Below, piece after piece: positions 1 through 9,355 of a stretch of 64,000 nucleotides of DNA. This DNA comes from Procambarus clarkii (lineage: Eukaryota > Arthropoda > Malacostraca > Decapoda > Cambaridae): NCBI RefSeq assembly GCF_040958095.1, contig NC_091185.1, positions 14,998,666-15,062,665 on the forward strand. The letters are read 5' to 3'. Each line of letters opens with the position of its first letter. Within the stretch, counting starts at the first letter, position 1. The translations under genes were made by a program, and so were the position numbers. Under the pieces are notes generated by a model that saw nothing but the letters and a program-made list of their open reading frames with translations, did no database searches and was not told the origin of the DNA.

Positions 1-200
1 CTGATTAGAACTTGCGTTTCCCTGATTTTATATCTACATTTGAGTGAGGTGGGAAGGGTGATGTGGCATTACATTTGAGTGAGGTGGGAAGGGTGATGTG
101 GCATTAACACAAGACAGAACACTAGGGGATATTAATAGGGTATTAAAAGTATCAACACAAAACAGAACAGAAACAATGGGTATTGAATAGAAGTGTTTGT

Positions 201-229
201 AGAAAGCCTATTGGTCCAATAGGCTTTCT
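201..229. repeat. nested central palindrome
   Basis: AGAAAGCCTATTGG is followed by one base and then its exact reverse complement, so the centre of the large palindrome is itself a 29-base palindrome. A third half-copy in inverse orientation follows at about 237-250. These could fold as alternative small hairpins at the tip of the large arm. Confidence 0.85.
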
Positions 230-348
230 TTTTGGACCAATAGGCTTTCTACAAACACTTCTATTCAATACCCATTGTTTCTGTTCTGTCTTGTGTTGAT
301 ACTTTTAATACCCTATTAATATCCCCTAGTGTTCTGTCTTGTGTTAAT

Positions 349-418
349 GCCACATCACCCTTCCCACCTCACTCAAATGTAATGCCACATCACCCTTCCC
401 ACCTCACTCAAATGTAGA
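349..418 (+). repeat. 35-bp tandem duplication in the palindrome arm
   Basis: A 35-base unit beginning GCCACATCACCCTTCCC occurs at 349-383 and again at 384-418, differing only at its last bases. The mirror image is present in the left arm at about 33-102. The duplication therefore predates the formation of the palindrome, or the whole arm was copied as a hairpin. Confidence 0.85.
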
Positions 419-464
419 TATAAAATCAGGGAAACGCAAGTTCTAATCAGTTGTGTATTTGTGA

Positions 465-517
465 AGTCTTTGAAAATGTAATAAGTTTTACGAAACGCGC
501 CCGTGTCGCGTCAGACT
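465..517 (+). ncRNA. degenerate hammerhead-ribozyme-like fold (type I topology)
   Basis: Stem I is AGTCT (465-469) with AGACT (513-517). Stem II is GTAA (478-481) with TTAC (488-491) around a 6-base loop. The conserved GAAA follows at 492-495. Stem III is CGCG (496-499) with CGCG (507-510) around a 7-base loop, and TC (511-512) stands at the expected cleavage position before stem I. This is the order of a type I hammerhead. The CUGANGA box is decayed: TTGAAAAT (470-477) has one extra base and changes at conserved positions, so this copy is probably inactive. Hammerheads are known in Penelope-like elements, which fits the flanking palindrome. Confidence 0.5.
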
Positions 518-693
518 AGAAATAAAAATGAATTTTGGAGAAGTGATTTTTTGATTTACCTCCAACAGTGAAGCGTAATGTACGAAAGATTGAGAAAATT
601 CGTGTTAGAATTATTAATCTTACTTTTTCGGTCATATTTAATAATATATGTCTACAGGAAAGACTGCTACCAAAATATACTAATATATATATA

Positions 694-697
<4 letters not shown>

Positions 698-769
<72 letters not shown>
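698..769. repeat. (TA)n microsatellite
   Basis: An almost uninterrupted TA dinucleotide tract directly follows the retroelement-like sequence. It may be the insertion target or a tract seeded by the element tail. The 82-residue frame through it, rich in Tyr-Ile repeats, is an artefact of the repeat. Confidence 0.95.
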
Positions 770-774
<5 letters not shown>

Positions 775-1620
775 ATGATACCTTTACCAGATATATTGTT
801 AAGTATATATTTTTAATATTCAAATAAGTTTATCATAAGTTTATTATTATTTGTTGGATATGGCATTATTTCTCATGTAACTATCAATTATTACAAAGTC
901 CCCATTTCCAATAACTTCATCTGTCTATGTTAAGATTTTCACGGTATCTTCCAAACTTATTATAGCATGATGTTTCAATAAAAAACTTTTAATTTTCATA
1001 AATTATTATTTTAGACAAACCTAAGCTCTAACTTACAACTAGTAACTGATACATTCCTAACCTCCACACACATGAAACAAAGAAAATATGAAAACAAAAA
1101 TTGTCCCACACTTTGATCAAAAATTATTAATAATTACATTATGAAATTGTGTTTGTTATTAACAATCCTTCGTAATAGTATTTTTAACTATCATCGTTAA
1201 CCAGCCTCTATATTATTTTCCAGCACAATCGTTTGACCATTTAGACTATCTTGAAGTGATAGTGAGTCTGTTTTGTGTAATTACCCTCGCAATAGTTTAT
1301 ATATTGTATTAATAAGTTAAGACACATCAGTAAACTACTACTCTATTCTGTATGCTTAGATACAGAGTAGAGGTCAAGAGTACATTAGTTCTTGACTTAA
1401 TATTGGCATTATTAGTAATAATAATGTCTGACCAGTAACATAATGACTGGCTAGGTTTGCCTTTTATCAATATCTTTTAGTCTTATATAAAAATAATTAA
1501 TAAAATATGTATATATATTTTTTCATTGACACATTAGATTGACACATTAAAGTTTAGTCCTCTCTTGCAAGTTATTCATTTTAATCCCATGTTTCATGAA
1601 TTGACTGCACATACACATAG
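770..1620. other. AT-rich unassigned DNA
   Basis: I see no open frame of note, no transposon signature and no tandem repeat in this stretch. It is A+T-rich and contains scattered short homopolymers. It separates the Penelope-like relic from the duplicated segment at 1621-1876. Confidence 0.7.
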
Positions 1621-1738
1621 AATTGTTAATCATACATGTAAATTAGTTCGGGTGGTTACAAATATATGGTGTCTCTCATAGAATAATAGGCGTTCTGCTG
1701 TTTCCTATTTTCATATGAATTAAATTAATTTGCTTTAG
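1621..1738 (+). repeat. direct repeat, copy 1 (~115 bp)
   Basis: The segment begins AATTGTTAATCATACATGTA and ends TTTGCTTTAG. It is repeated at 1768-1876 with a handful of substitutions and a few small deletions, separated by about 29 bases. No coding content is seen; the function is unknown. Confidence 0.85.
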
Positions 1739-1767
1739 GGGAAGAACATTGAAGCATAGGTCAGGTG

Positions 1768-1876
1768 AATTGTTAATCATATATGTAAATTAGTTTGGAT
1801 GGTTACAAATATATGGTGTGTCTAATAGGCCTTCTGCTGTTTCCTATTTTCATATGAATTAATTAATTTGCTTTAG
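1768..1876 (+). repeat. direct repeat, copy 2 (~109 bp)
   Basis: Second copy of the 1621-1738 segment, shorter by about nine bases because of small gaps near ATGGTGTCTC. It ends immediately before the non-LTR retrotransposon relic, so the pair could be part of that element's 5' untranslated region (monomers repeated at the 5' end) or a local duplication. Confidence 0.8.
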
Positions 1877-1963
1877 TATCATACCGTGTTCAACGAACTG
1901 CTGAGTGAAGCAGTACACAGTTACAGTTACTCCCTCAGTTATTCCTTTAGCACAGTGCAAACC

Positions 1964-2880
1964 ATGTCGTCCCAGGATATGACTTTCCTAACCATCCTTC
2001 TGAAATTATTAACGTCAGTAGGACACAGTGATCTCGTAGCAAGAGCAAGGAAAATTGCTGAAGATGACCCAACCCTCAACGAACCACTGTGGCAAATTGC
2101 AGGAAACGGAAAGACAAACAAACGAAGAAGAACCGAAGAAACGCCCAAAGAAATCAATTTAGAAGTCAACCAGAACCCAAGAGCAGCCTCCAAACCAATG
2201 CCAAGGACCATTTTCGAAACCAAAAAAACCAGTAGATGGTCCCACTTAGGCTTACATTGCCGTACTGGAAAAGGATCATCCAGGATCAGATCTTAGAGCC
2301 AAACCTGACATTAGAGGCAGATATAACATATCCACAGCTAATCCGGACATAATTACAAACCTCAGGAATTCAGAAGACCTAGTTGAACTGAAACCAGAGG
2401 AAAAAAATCACCAAAATGATAGTACAACATTTCCCGGTTGAAGTTCATGCAAACAGACTCTTAGAATGCCCAAATGTCACAACGGCGAAAAGATGTAAGC
2501 ACAACAATGTAGAAACAAGACAGGTCCTCGTAACAATAAAAGGTCCTCGCATCAACACTCTGAATGTTGGGATCTATGGTCAATTCAGTCTAAGGCTGTA
2601 CAATCCAGAACCCATGCGCTGTTACAGTTGTCAGCGCTTCGGCCACCACATAGATGGCTGCAGAGGCCCGGAACGATGAGGAGTATGTAGCGAGCTCCAC
2701 AACACCGACATATGCAAGAATCTGCATAAAGAAGGCAAACAAACGAAAGCAAAATGTCCAAACTGCGGGGATACACATCACGCCTGGAACAAACGATGTC
2801 CAGGAAGGGCAAAAATAATACTAGCTTTCGGATCAACCCAGCAACCCAAAGTAACAACTTCTAGACCACAATCGACCAAA
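1964..2880 (+). pseudogene. gag-like ORF1 with CCHC zinc knuckles (broken)
   Basis: Nucleocapsid-like protein that would coat the retrotransposon RNA. The likely start is the ATG at 1964 (MSSQDMTFL). The frame shifts at about 2215-2225 and again near 2408. Zinc knuckles follow at the C-terminal end: CYSCQRFGHHIDGC at about 2620-2664; a second motif whose first Cys codon is TGA (2677-2679), leaving GVCSELHNTDIC; and a third, CPNCGDTHHAWNKRC, at about 2758-2802. The region after 2880 is low in recognisable content and has further stops. Knuckle order and spacing are as in other arthropod retrotransposon gags. It is not functional. Confidence 0.75.
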
Positions 2881-3262
2881 CCCTCGGTAAAAAGCCAGTG
2901 GTACACTCCTCAGCAAGTCCGAATAAATGAAGATCAGCAACACTCAAACGCATGAATTCCTTCTAGTCTGAGCAAGAACATGACCTCCAATAACTGGAGG
3001 AAAGAAAATAGTACTCCACAAGACAACAGTAACAGAATAGATCAGGGCAGCAAAACGAATATACCTGATATTGCCTCCAAGACCTCCCAAGCAGAAATGA
3101 TTATCCCTACATCATCACCCCAGTAACTGGATGTAGCAAAGACGCTTCAGCCCAACCAAGAGTCTCCTTACCCACCAAGATAAAAGTTTCCACTCCAGCC
3201 AAGAAGACACAGAGGGAAAATCAGCACTTTAAAAGCTACCATGGACTCAATGATTCCACTAT

Positions 3263-4942
3263 AACGGAATAAAGGACTATCTCAAAATTATACAATGGAA
3301 TATTCAAGGATTCAAAAACAAAGCACAAACACTCAGAGCAGTGCTTCTCAAGGACAACATTGATATTGTTCTACTTCAAGAAACACTCACCAGAACTGAA
3401 AGAAATATCAATATCCGAGGATATCAAGGTTTCCACTGGCACCAGAGGCATTTCAATTTTAGTAAGAAATCATATCAATGCCACAATAATCACAGACCTG
3501 CCTAACTGTGGCAATAACGTCGAAATTATGGGAGTTAATCTCACTATGAGGAACTCAATGCTGTCTATCTTCAATGTATACAGGAGCCATAGAGAACACG
3601 ACATGGGTCTCTCAGCAATCTTTGAAATAGCAGTCACTACACCTACTATCATCTCTGGCGACTTCAACGCTCATAGTGAATTACTACTTAATTCACCAAG
3701 AACCGACGCCAATGGAAGACATATTGAACAATTTTTGGATGAAATGCCGGAAATCAGTCTGCTTCATTCGACGGAACCAACCCACATTGGTGGGGGGATG
3801 TTGGATCTCACGTTTGTTTCCACCAGTATTTATGAGTTGTGTTATTGGCCAGTTGATCATGTTCTGACCAGTAACCACTTTGCTACAAAAACAGTTATTA
3901 ATATAGCACTACCTCCCAGACCTCCAGCTCCTGAGTCCGGATGGGACTGTATCAAAGCAGATTGGACGAAGTTTCAGAAATATCTCGAAACTTGGCACCA
4001 AAACTACACTCCTCCTGACAACACCGAAGAAATGGAAAAAAAATTAGTAAATGCAATACATAGAGCAGCAAATCACGTCATCCCCAAGAGGAAAACAATT
4101 ACCCAACAACATAAGGACCATTGGAATTACTGTGATAGGATCAAAGAGCTACATAACAGACTAAATCGTGCACGAAAGAATTTCAGAAGAGATAGAACCG
4201 AAGCTAATCTAGGACTTCTTAGAGCTGTCCGAGATTATGTGCACGAAGAAACAGCAAAAATCAGAGAAGGAAAATGGCTCGAGTGATGTGCCAAGCTAAA
4301 TCAGCATACATCCTTGGGCGACATCTGGAGGCAGATCAACAAGGCCAAAAGAAAATAGCCCCTTCTGCTCCGCCGCATCATGTTCATCCAGAGAAAGAAG
4401 CAGAAAGGTCAGCAAATCTATTTGCTTCAAGAGTCAGTTCCACTCAACTTCCTCAAGCAACTCTGACTCACCAACAAAGACTTCAAGCAGCAAGATGTAA
4501 AAAATAGATGTTGCTTTAGCCTTACCTGATGAACTAGACCAACCTTTCAATCTGAAAGAACTCAGAAGCGCAACAAAGAAAACTAAAAATACAGCTCCAG
4601 GCGAGGACAAAATCACTTACAACATGCTAGCCAAACCAGGAGAAAAGGGTGAAGAAGCCTTCTTGAATCTCATCAACAGAGTATGGGTGACAAGAACTCG
4701 ACCACTCTCTTGGAACAGTGCAATTAGAGATCATATTTCAAAACCTAAAGACCCAGGAAATCCAAGACCCATCTCATTAGCAAGCTGTCTGGCCAGAACT
4801 GCAGAAAGAATGGCCCTTAATCGAATTGAATGGAAAGCCAATCCACTACACCAAAATATGTTTGCTTACAGAAAAGGTGTTGGAACCACAGAATGCCTTA
4901 CCTCCCTCCTGGATCAAATCAATGGCAAACCTGGAATCCTAA
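3263..4942 (+). pseudogene. ORF2 relic: AP-endonuclease and N-terminal reverse transcriptase
   Basis: The endonuclease starts near 3278 with IIQWNIQGFKNK and LLQETLT, the Asn and Glu metal-site motifs. The frame shifts at about 3440 into a second frame carrying SGDFNAHS (catalytic Asp and Asn) and LDLTFVS. The final catalytic SDH motif reads SNH, so an essential Asp is lost. A TGA at 4284-4286 replaces a probable Trp, and further frame changes occur near 4350 and 4500. From 4501 the RT region reads APGEDKITYNML, then PRPISLASCLARTAERM and QNMFAYRKGVGTTE, the finger motifs, and stops before the catalytic palm. The original enzyme nicked target DNA and copied its RNA into it. Confidence 0.8.
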
Positions 4943-6440
4943 TTTTTTTTTGGACGCGTTGATGGTGAGAAGGAGAAGAAAGTCAAAAGCGGTAGATGTG
5001 ATGGGCCATAGAGAGAGGAGTGGCGACGAAAACAGAGGCGAACGTTAGAGGGAGACTCCCCGCACCGGGGCGGGGAGTCGTGGTCACGGCGGCAGCTGAT
5101 CCAGGCACGGCGTAGCCGTGTGCGCAAGATGGGAACTAATACTTCTCCGAGCCCGCCGCGAACGCTTCGAGACAGGCCGCACCACACCACGCCCAGCAGG
5201 CCCCTCCGCAGGCACGGCCACCATCGTTACATCCACACAGGCCATACCCGCACCGTCCGAAGAGTCCACAGAGGCCACATCACCCACACTGTCTACATCA
5301 TCCACGGAAACAGCCTCAGAACACCGACGTGCACGCTTCTGCAAAGGAATGGAAAGAGCAGAACTACAGTCGGTAACACACACAGGCACGGCAGGCACCT
5401 CATCTTGCCGAAGCACCCCCTTCAAAACAGCAGAACCCGCGTCCCCGGGAGCCGTTACCACATCCACAGGCGGGGGTGGGACATGAACCTCCACCGGGAC
5501 ACCCTGCACTACACGCAGCGCAGGCGACGCCCCGTCACCCTCACACACCGGCTCAACAACCCCAGGGGCCACAGCAGTCACCTAACGTGTCGCACGGGCC
5601 AGAGAACTCGCCTCAACAGGCGGAGCAGCAGACAGGCAGTCAGGCGCCTCAGGCACAGCACCCACACCGTCCGAACGCAACAGGGGCGGAAAATCCTCCG
5701 CACGAAGAACATGCACCCGACCAGTTGCTCCCACGTCGCACGCAGCAGCCAGATGACCCTCGTGACCACACTGATAACAGGTGCGCGGTTGAACCCGGTA
5801 CTGGCAGCGGAGCGTGTATCCCAACACGGACATCGACGACGGTACACTACACTTCAGCGACATCGTCAGGGTGCGGGAGCCGTCAAGCATACCAACACAG
5901 TTCCCGGCAACGACCTTATTCCATCGAATACTTAACACAGCCCCAAACCGTTCAAAACAGGAGGTTAAAAAGTCGTCCTGAAATTCGAAGGGGGCACCAT
6001 GCACCGTCACAGACGTCAAGGTGACACTGAGATTCACTACCTTAACGGAGCCAGCAGTATCAGGGAGAGGGTAAACACGCCCCTCACACCGCTCGAGAAA
6101 CGCCTAAAAGGCAGCCTGGAGGCAGAACTTGACTACAGCACGGTGGCCCTGAAGCAGCTGGATGCCCACCAGGTCCGACAGCTCCACATGCAGCACGTCC
6201 ACCAGGGCGACACCAACCAATGGATGGTCCACCGGCACCGTAAACGCCAGACCAGCTGACAGCGTCCTCGTCATTGGAGGGCGAGACGTCCCCATGGCTA
6301 AACAAACGTCACCCTGTCAGTGGCAAACCACCACCAGCAGGGCAAACAAGCGATCACCCAACGTAAACACTAGCCAGAAGCGGAGAGACCTCAGGAACGT
6401 CCAACCTGGCCGGCGGTCACCACGCAACTCCCGCGACTCG
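4943..6440 (-). mobile_element. non-LTR retrotransposon relic B (minus strand, ORF1 plus first codons of ORF2)
   Basis: The element reads on the minus strand from about 6440 to 4943 and is clearly more GC-rich than its surroundings. It holds one gag-like ORF with two nonsense codons, then, at about 5020-4951, the first residues of an endonuclease ORF (TAFDFLLLLTINAS) after a one-base shift. It then ends in eight or nine A residues (T on the plus strand) against relic A. The element is thus truncated at the start of ORF2. The right boundary against the Helitron is approximate. Confidence 0.65.
5084..6304 (-). pseudogene. gag-like ORF1 with CCHC motif, two in-frame stops
   Basis: A single minus-strand frame runs from about 6304 to 5084 and is broken only by TAG at about 6104-6106 (between LQAAF and AFLERCEG) and TAG at 5582-5584. 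In the middle it carries a zinc knuckle, CYQCGHEGHLAAAC, in a region resembling ORF1 proteins of arthropod non-LTR elements. The N-terminal part is hydrophobic; the C-terminal third is rich in Val, Ala, Asp and Ser with a basic KRSRRARRS patch before the stop. The long plus-strand frames over the same bases are shadows of this GC-rich ORF. Confidence 0.7.
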
Positions 6441-6586
6441 TTCTCTTGGTTGCATCGTTCAAATGATTTTCTACTGTCATTCCATGTGTAATACGTAGGC
6501 ACTTCCGAATACAGCAGTGTTTTCGCAATCGCGTCATTTTGATATAACATGAAGAAAGCAGTTAACGTTGTAGCCGGTGGATTCAT
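6441..6586 (-). pseudogene. Helitron helicase fragment
   Basis: The minus-strand frame reads MNPPATTLTAFFMLYQND then LLYSEVPTYYTWN, a segment upstream of the PIF1-like helicase motifs in Helitron proteins. A nearly identical stretch is at 58869-59078. The similarity stops at about 6441, where residues of the neighbouring GC-rich element take over. It is too short to have activity. Confidence 0.75.
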
Positions 6587-6959
6587 AGTTGTTGCACATT
6601 TGTAGCTCTGAAATAAACGTGTTGTCCATTTTCATGTTTTCAAAACAAAAACAAAAATACTAACGAAATATTTCAATTCAAACGCAGATCAATCGACACA
6701 GTTCAAATTCATCACCAATTCCACTGAAAAATAAGAAGAACAGTTAAAAAAACGAAATGAAAAACAATGAAAAAAGAAAGAAATAAGCTATACCCACGAA
6801 ATGAATGGTATGCTAAACAACACAGCTCAGTTCCAATGCAACGTCACACAAAACAATTAAATAAAAATGAAACTAAATTAAAATCTATGAAAATTAAATT
6901 TATCAATGCAATTGGGAACATTGAAATGGAATCGTAACATATTTTGTATATCGTGTGTT

Positions 6960-7490
6960 GCTCTTATGAGCAACAGATGGCGCTGTTAAAAAAACCCCGC
7001 ATGTTTTCACCTGTGACAGGTGTGACATGTATATAGTATGAATATAAAAACAGGCACATATTCGAATGGAACGTTGTGTTAAAATTTCAAAGCTATCGGT
7101 GAAGAACTTTCGGAGATTACAGCATGTATTGCTCTTACATCCTTCAATTGGCGTGGTTTTTCAAAAAAAGCATGTTTTTTCCTGTCAAAGGTGAGGCATT
7201 TATATAGTAGGTATTTAAAAACACTCGCCTATTCGAATACCATTTTGTGTCAAAATTTCAAAGCGATCGGTAAAGAGGTTTCGAAAATTTCCGTGACATG
7301 AAAAGCATAAGAAAAACACAGCTTTTCAAAAAAGCATGTTTTTTCCCGTCACCGACGTGACATCTATATAGTATGTATATAAAAACCTGCTCGGATGCGA
7401 ATGGAACGTTGTGTGAAAATTTCAAAGCACTCGGTGAAGACTTTCGGAGATCAGCGATTTTGAACAAACGAACATTTCCATTTTTATATA
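6960..7490 (-). repeat. three ~165-bp subterminal repeats of Helitron copy 1
   Basis: Similar blocks marked by TATATAGTATG and ATAAAAAC followed by TTCGAATGG-like sequence recur at about 7030, 7205 and 7370. The same triple arrangement is seen near 59520, 59690 and 59860, and near 61015, 61190 and 61350. These are 5' subterminal repeats of the Helitron family, not host DNA. Confidence 0.7.
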
Positions 7491-7497
7491 TATAGAT

Positions 7498-7631
7498 ATG
7501 AACAAGCTTGAATGGTCCCCAAGCCAATATGCAGCTGAAAACTCCACATTCCCGAAGGACTTGAACCCAGACAGTCAGGAGCACTATGCAACTGGCATAC
7601 CCGGTATCTTAACCACTCGACCAACCGTGAC
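7498..7631 (-). mobile_element. tRNA-derived SINE (minus strand), interrupted by the Helitron
   Basis: On the minus strand there is an A box, TGGTCGAGTGG (within plus 7609-7623), and a B box, GGTTCAAGTCC (plus 7557-7567), separated by a distance suited to a Leu/Ser-type tRNA with a long variable arm. The tail after the B box (TGGGGACCATTCAAGCTTG) matches, from memory, a SINE common in decapods. The Helitron 5' end at 7496 follows directly, so the Helitron inserted into the SINE tail at an A|T site. Confidence 0.65.
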
Positions 7632-8213
7632 CGTACAAAAGACATTGGTAGCCGAGGCTATATCCCTCAACGTCGTTATATTCGAAATTTGTGGTAAGGA
7701 AACTAGTGATTATTGAAGGGTTTATTTTTTTACAACGTTTTGCTCAACTCTGGAGCAGCTTCAGGCAAGGAATGAATACACTCTGTGCAATTTCAGTCTT
7801 AAATACACTATATATGGAAGGGGTGAAGTTATATGAGGTGAGGTAAGGAGTCGAAGGAATATAATGGTAAACAAACATTATGTAAGAAATATGGGAATTA
7901 AGGGGAAAGGATTCCAGTCGAACATTGGCCAAGACGTAGGGCGGGGAGAACTCGGTAGAGATGTCGTCGTTATCCTGTTTGGTGTGATCTGGATCAGAGT
8001 GTCAGATGGATAGTGAACACGTTATTCTGAATATGGGCCTTTTTCACTTATAATTATCGCTTCATGATTTGCAATCTTCTTTGGTCAGTAATATGTTCCT
8101 AGTGAGTGTTGTGTTATGTAGTCTTTGCCTAAGGTTTCTAGGGGCCCACCTGTAGATGGACGGTCAGTCTTTTCGAAAGGTTTGTGGAGGTCATACAGTA
8201 TAAATAGATCTAA
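7632..8213. other. unassigned DNA before the 33-bp minisatellite
   Basis: There is no gene, no repeat and no transposon signature that I can support. The short frames here lack recognisable composition or motifs. The stretch is the last unique sequence before 33 kb of minisatellite. Confidence 0.6.
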
Positions 8214-9355
8214 GGTGTGACGGTGCTGATGTTGATGTATTGCTTGAATGTGACGGTGCTGCTGTTGATGTATTGCTTGAATGTGACGGTGCTGATGTTG
8301 ATGTATTGCTTGAATGTGACGGTGCTGATGTTGATGTGTTGCTTGAGTGTGACGGTGCTGCTGTTGATGTATTGCTTGAATGTGACGGTGTTGATGTTGA
8401 TGTATTGCTTGAATGTGACGGTGCTGATGTTGATGTGTTGCTTGAGTGTGACGGTGCTGCTGTTGATGTATTGCTTGAATGTGACGGTGCTGATGTTGAT
8501 GTATTGCTTGAATGTGACGGTGCTGATGTTGATGTGTTGCTTGAGTGTGACGGTGCTGCTGTTGATGTATTGCTTGAATGTGACGGTGCTGATGTTGATG
8601 TATTGCTTGAATGTGACGGTGCTGATGTTGATGTGTTGCTTGAGTGTGACGGTGCTGCTGTTGATGTATTGCTTGAATGTGACGATGTTGATGTATTGCT
8701 TGAATGTGACGGTGCTGATGTTGATGTGTTGCTTGAGTGTGACGGTGCTGATGTGTTGATGTATTGCTTGAATGTGACGGTGCTGATGTTGATGTGTTAC
8801 TTGAGTGTGACGGTGCTGCTGTTGATGTATTGCTTGAATGTGACGGTGCTGCTGTTGATGTATTGCTTGAATGTGACGGTGCTGCTGTTGATGTATTGCT
8901 TGAATGTGACGGTGCTGATGTTGATGTGTTGCTTGAGTGTGACGGTGCTGCTGTTGATGTATTGCTTGGGTGTAACGGTGCAGATGTTGATGTATTGCTT
9001 AAGTGTGACGGTGCTGCTGTTGATGTATTGCTTGGGTGTAACGGTGCAGATGTTGATGTATTGCTTAAGTGTGACGGTACTGCTGTTTATGTGTTGCTTG
9101 AGTGTGAAGGTGTTGCTGTTGATGTATTGCTTGAGTATAATGGTGCTGTTGTTGATGTATTGCTTCAGTGTGATGGTCCTGATGTTGATGAATTGTTGAG
9201 TGTGACGGTGCTGCTGTTGATGTGTTGCTTGAGTGTAATGGTGTTGCTGTTGATGTATTGCTTGAGTGTGACGGTGCTGCTGTTGATGTATTTATTGAGT
9301 GTGACGGTGCTGTTGTTGATGTATATTTTGAGTGTGATGGTGATGCGGTTAATGT
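8214..9355. repeat. 33-bp minisatellite, left block (~35 units)
   Basis: Units of 33 bases recur (TATTGCTTGAATGTGACGG followed by a TGCTGATGTTGATG or TGCTGCTGTTGATG half). Between about 8290 and 8690 three unit variants cycle with a 99-base period, a three-unit higher-order repeat. Because 33 is divisible by 3, an 11-residue repeat is open for 319 codons (8240-9199). I regard that as a by-product. The block degrades toward 9355 (GATGCGGTTAATGTAG) and is followed by a retrotransposon fragment. Confidence 0.95.

Larger units (their letters stand above)
1..450. repeat. 450-bp near-perfect palindrome (two 219-bp inverted arms)
   Basis: Arms 1-219 and 232-450 are reverse complements with a 12-base centre (220-231). 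Reading both arms I find one clear mismatch (CAACACAAAACAG on the left against CAACACAAGACAG read from the right arm) and no length difference. A smaller palindrome sits at the centre (201-229). The arms could form a very long hairpin. They may be an inverted partial retroelement copy or a fold-back assembly artefact at a contig edge; the sequence alone does not decide. Confidence 0.9.
1..690 (+). mobile_element. Penelope-like retroelement relic (non-coding terminal part)
   Basis: No coding sequence is visible. The segment combines a 450-bp inverted repeat, a hammerhead-ribozyme-like fold at 465-517 and an AT-rich tail running into a (TA)n tract. Inverted partial copies and hammerhead motifs in the terminal repeats are known traits of Penelope-like elements, and the sequence resembles, from memory, the terminal region of decapod Penelope-like elements. 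The family name is therefore inference; the palindrome, the fold and the TA tract are seen directly. The left limit is unknown because the palindrome begins at the first base of the window. Confidence 0.5.
1877..4942 (+). mobile_element. non-LTR retrotransposon relic A (gag, AP-endonuclease, partial RT)
   Basis: Coding order is zinc-knuckle gag, apurinic-type endonuclease, then the first part of a reverse transcriptase, the order of two-ORF non-LTR elements of the Jockey/I-like groups. The element is broken by several frameshifts and stops and ends abruptly in the RT fingers at about 4942, where an opposite-orientation element begins at a run of T. Palm, thumb and RNase H are missing; a comparable 3' part (RNase H) occurs as a separate relic at 54110-55490, but I cannot show they are the same family. 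Confidence 0.8.
6441..7496 (-). mobile_element. Helitron 5' fragment (copy 1)
   Basis: The minus-strand sequence starts at 7496 with TCTATATATATAAAAATGG, a Helitron-type TC 5' end preceded by A, and runs down to about 6441, where relic B begins. It contains three diverged copies of a ~165-bp subterminal repeat, then AT-rich DNA, then the first part of a helicase frame. The same arrangement occurs in the copies at 55659-59987 and 59988-61480, which supports the 5' end. Everything downstream in the element has been lost or replaced by relic B. Confidence 0.8.

Noticed and set aside
1..450. Rho-independent terminator or viral terminal hairpin
   Set aside because: The size, the nested duplication and the downstream retroelement-like sequence fit a mobile-element palindrome or an artefact; nothing supports a terminator or viral end.
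568..816. 82-codon frame with Tyr-Ile repeats
   Set aside because: Created by the (TA)n microsatellite.
5120..6024. Overlapping plus-strand frames of 271 and 182 codons rich in Arg, His, Pro and Thr
   Set aside because: They are shadows of the GC-rich minus-strand gag frame, which has a recognisable zinc knuckle.
8240..9199. 319-codon frame with an 11-residue ECDGAAVDVLL repeat
   Set aside because: 33-bp units keep the frame by arithmetic. The frame breaks wherever a unit has an odd length, and there is no unique sequence on either side to make a protein.
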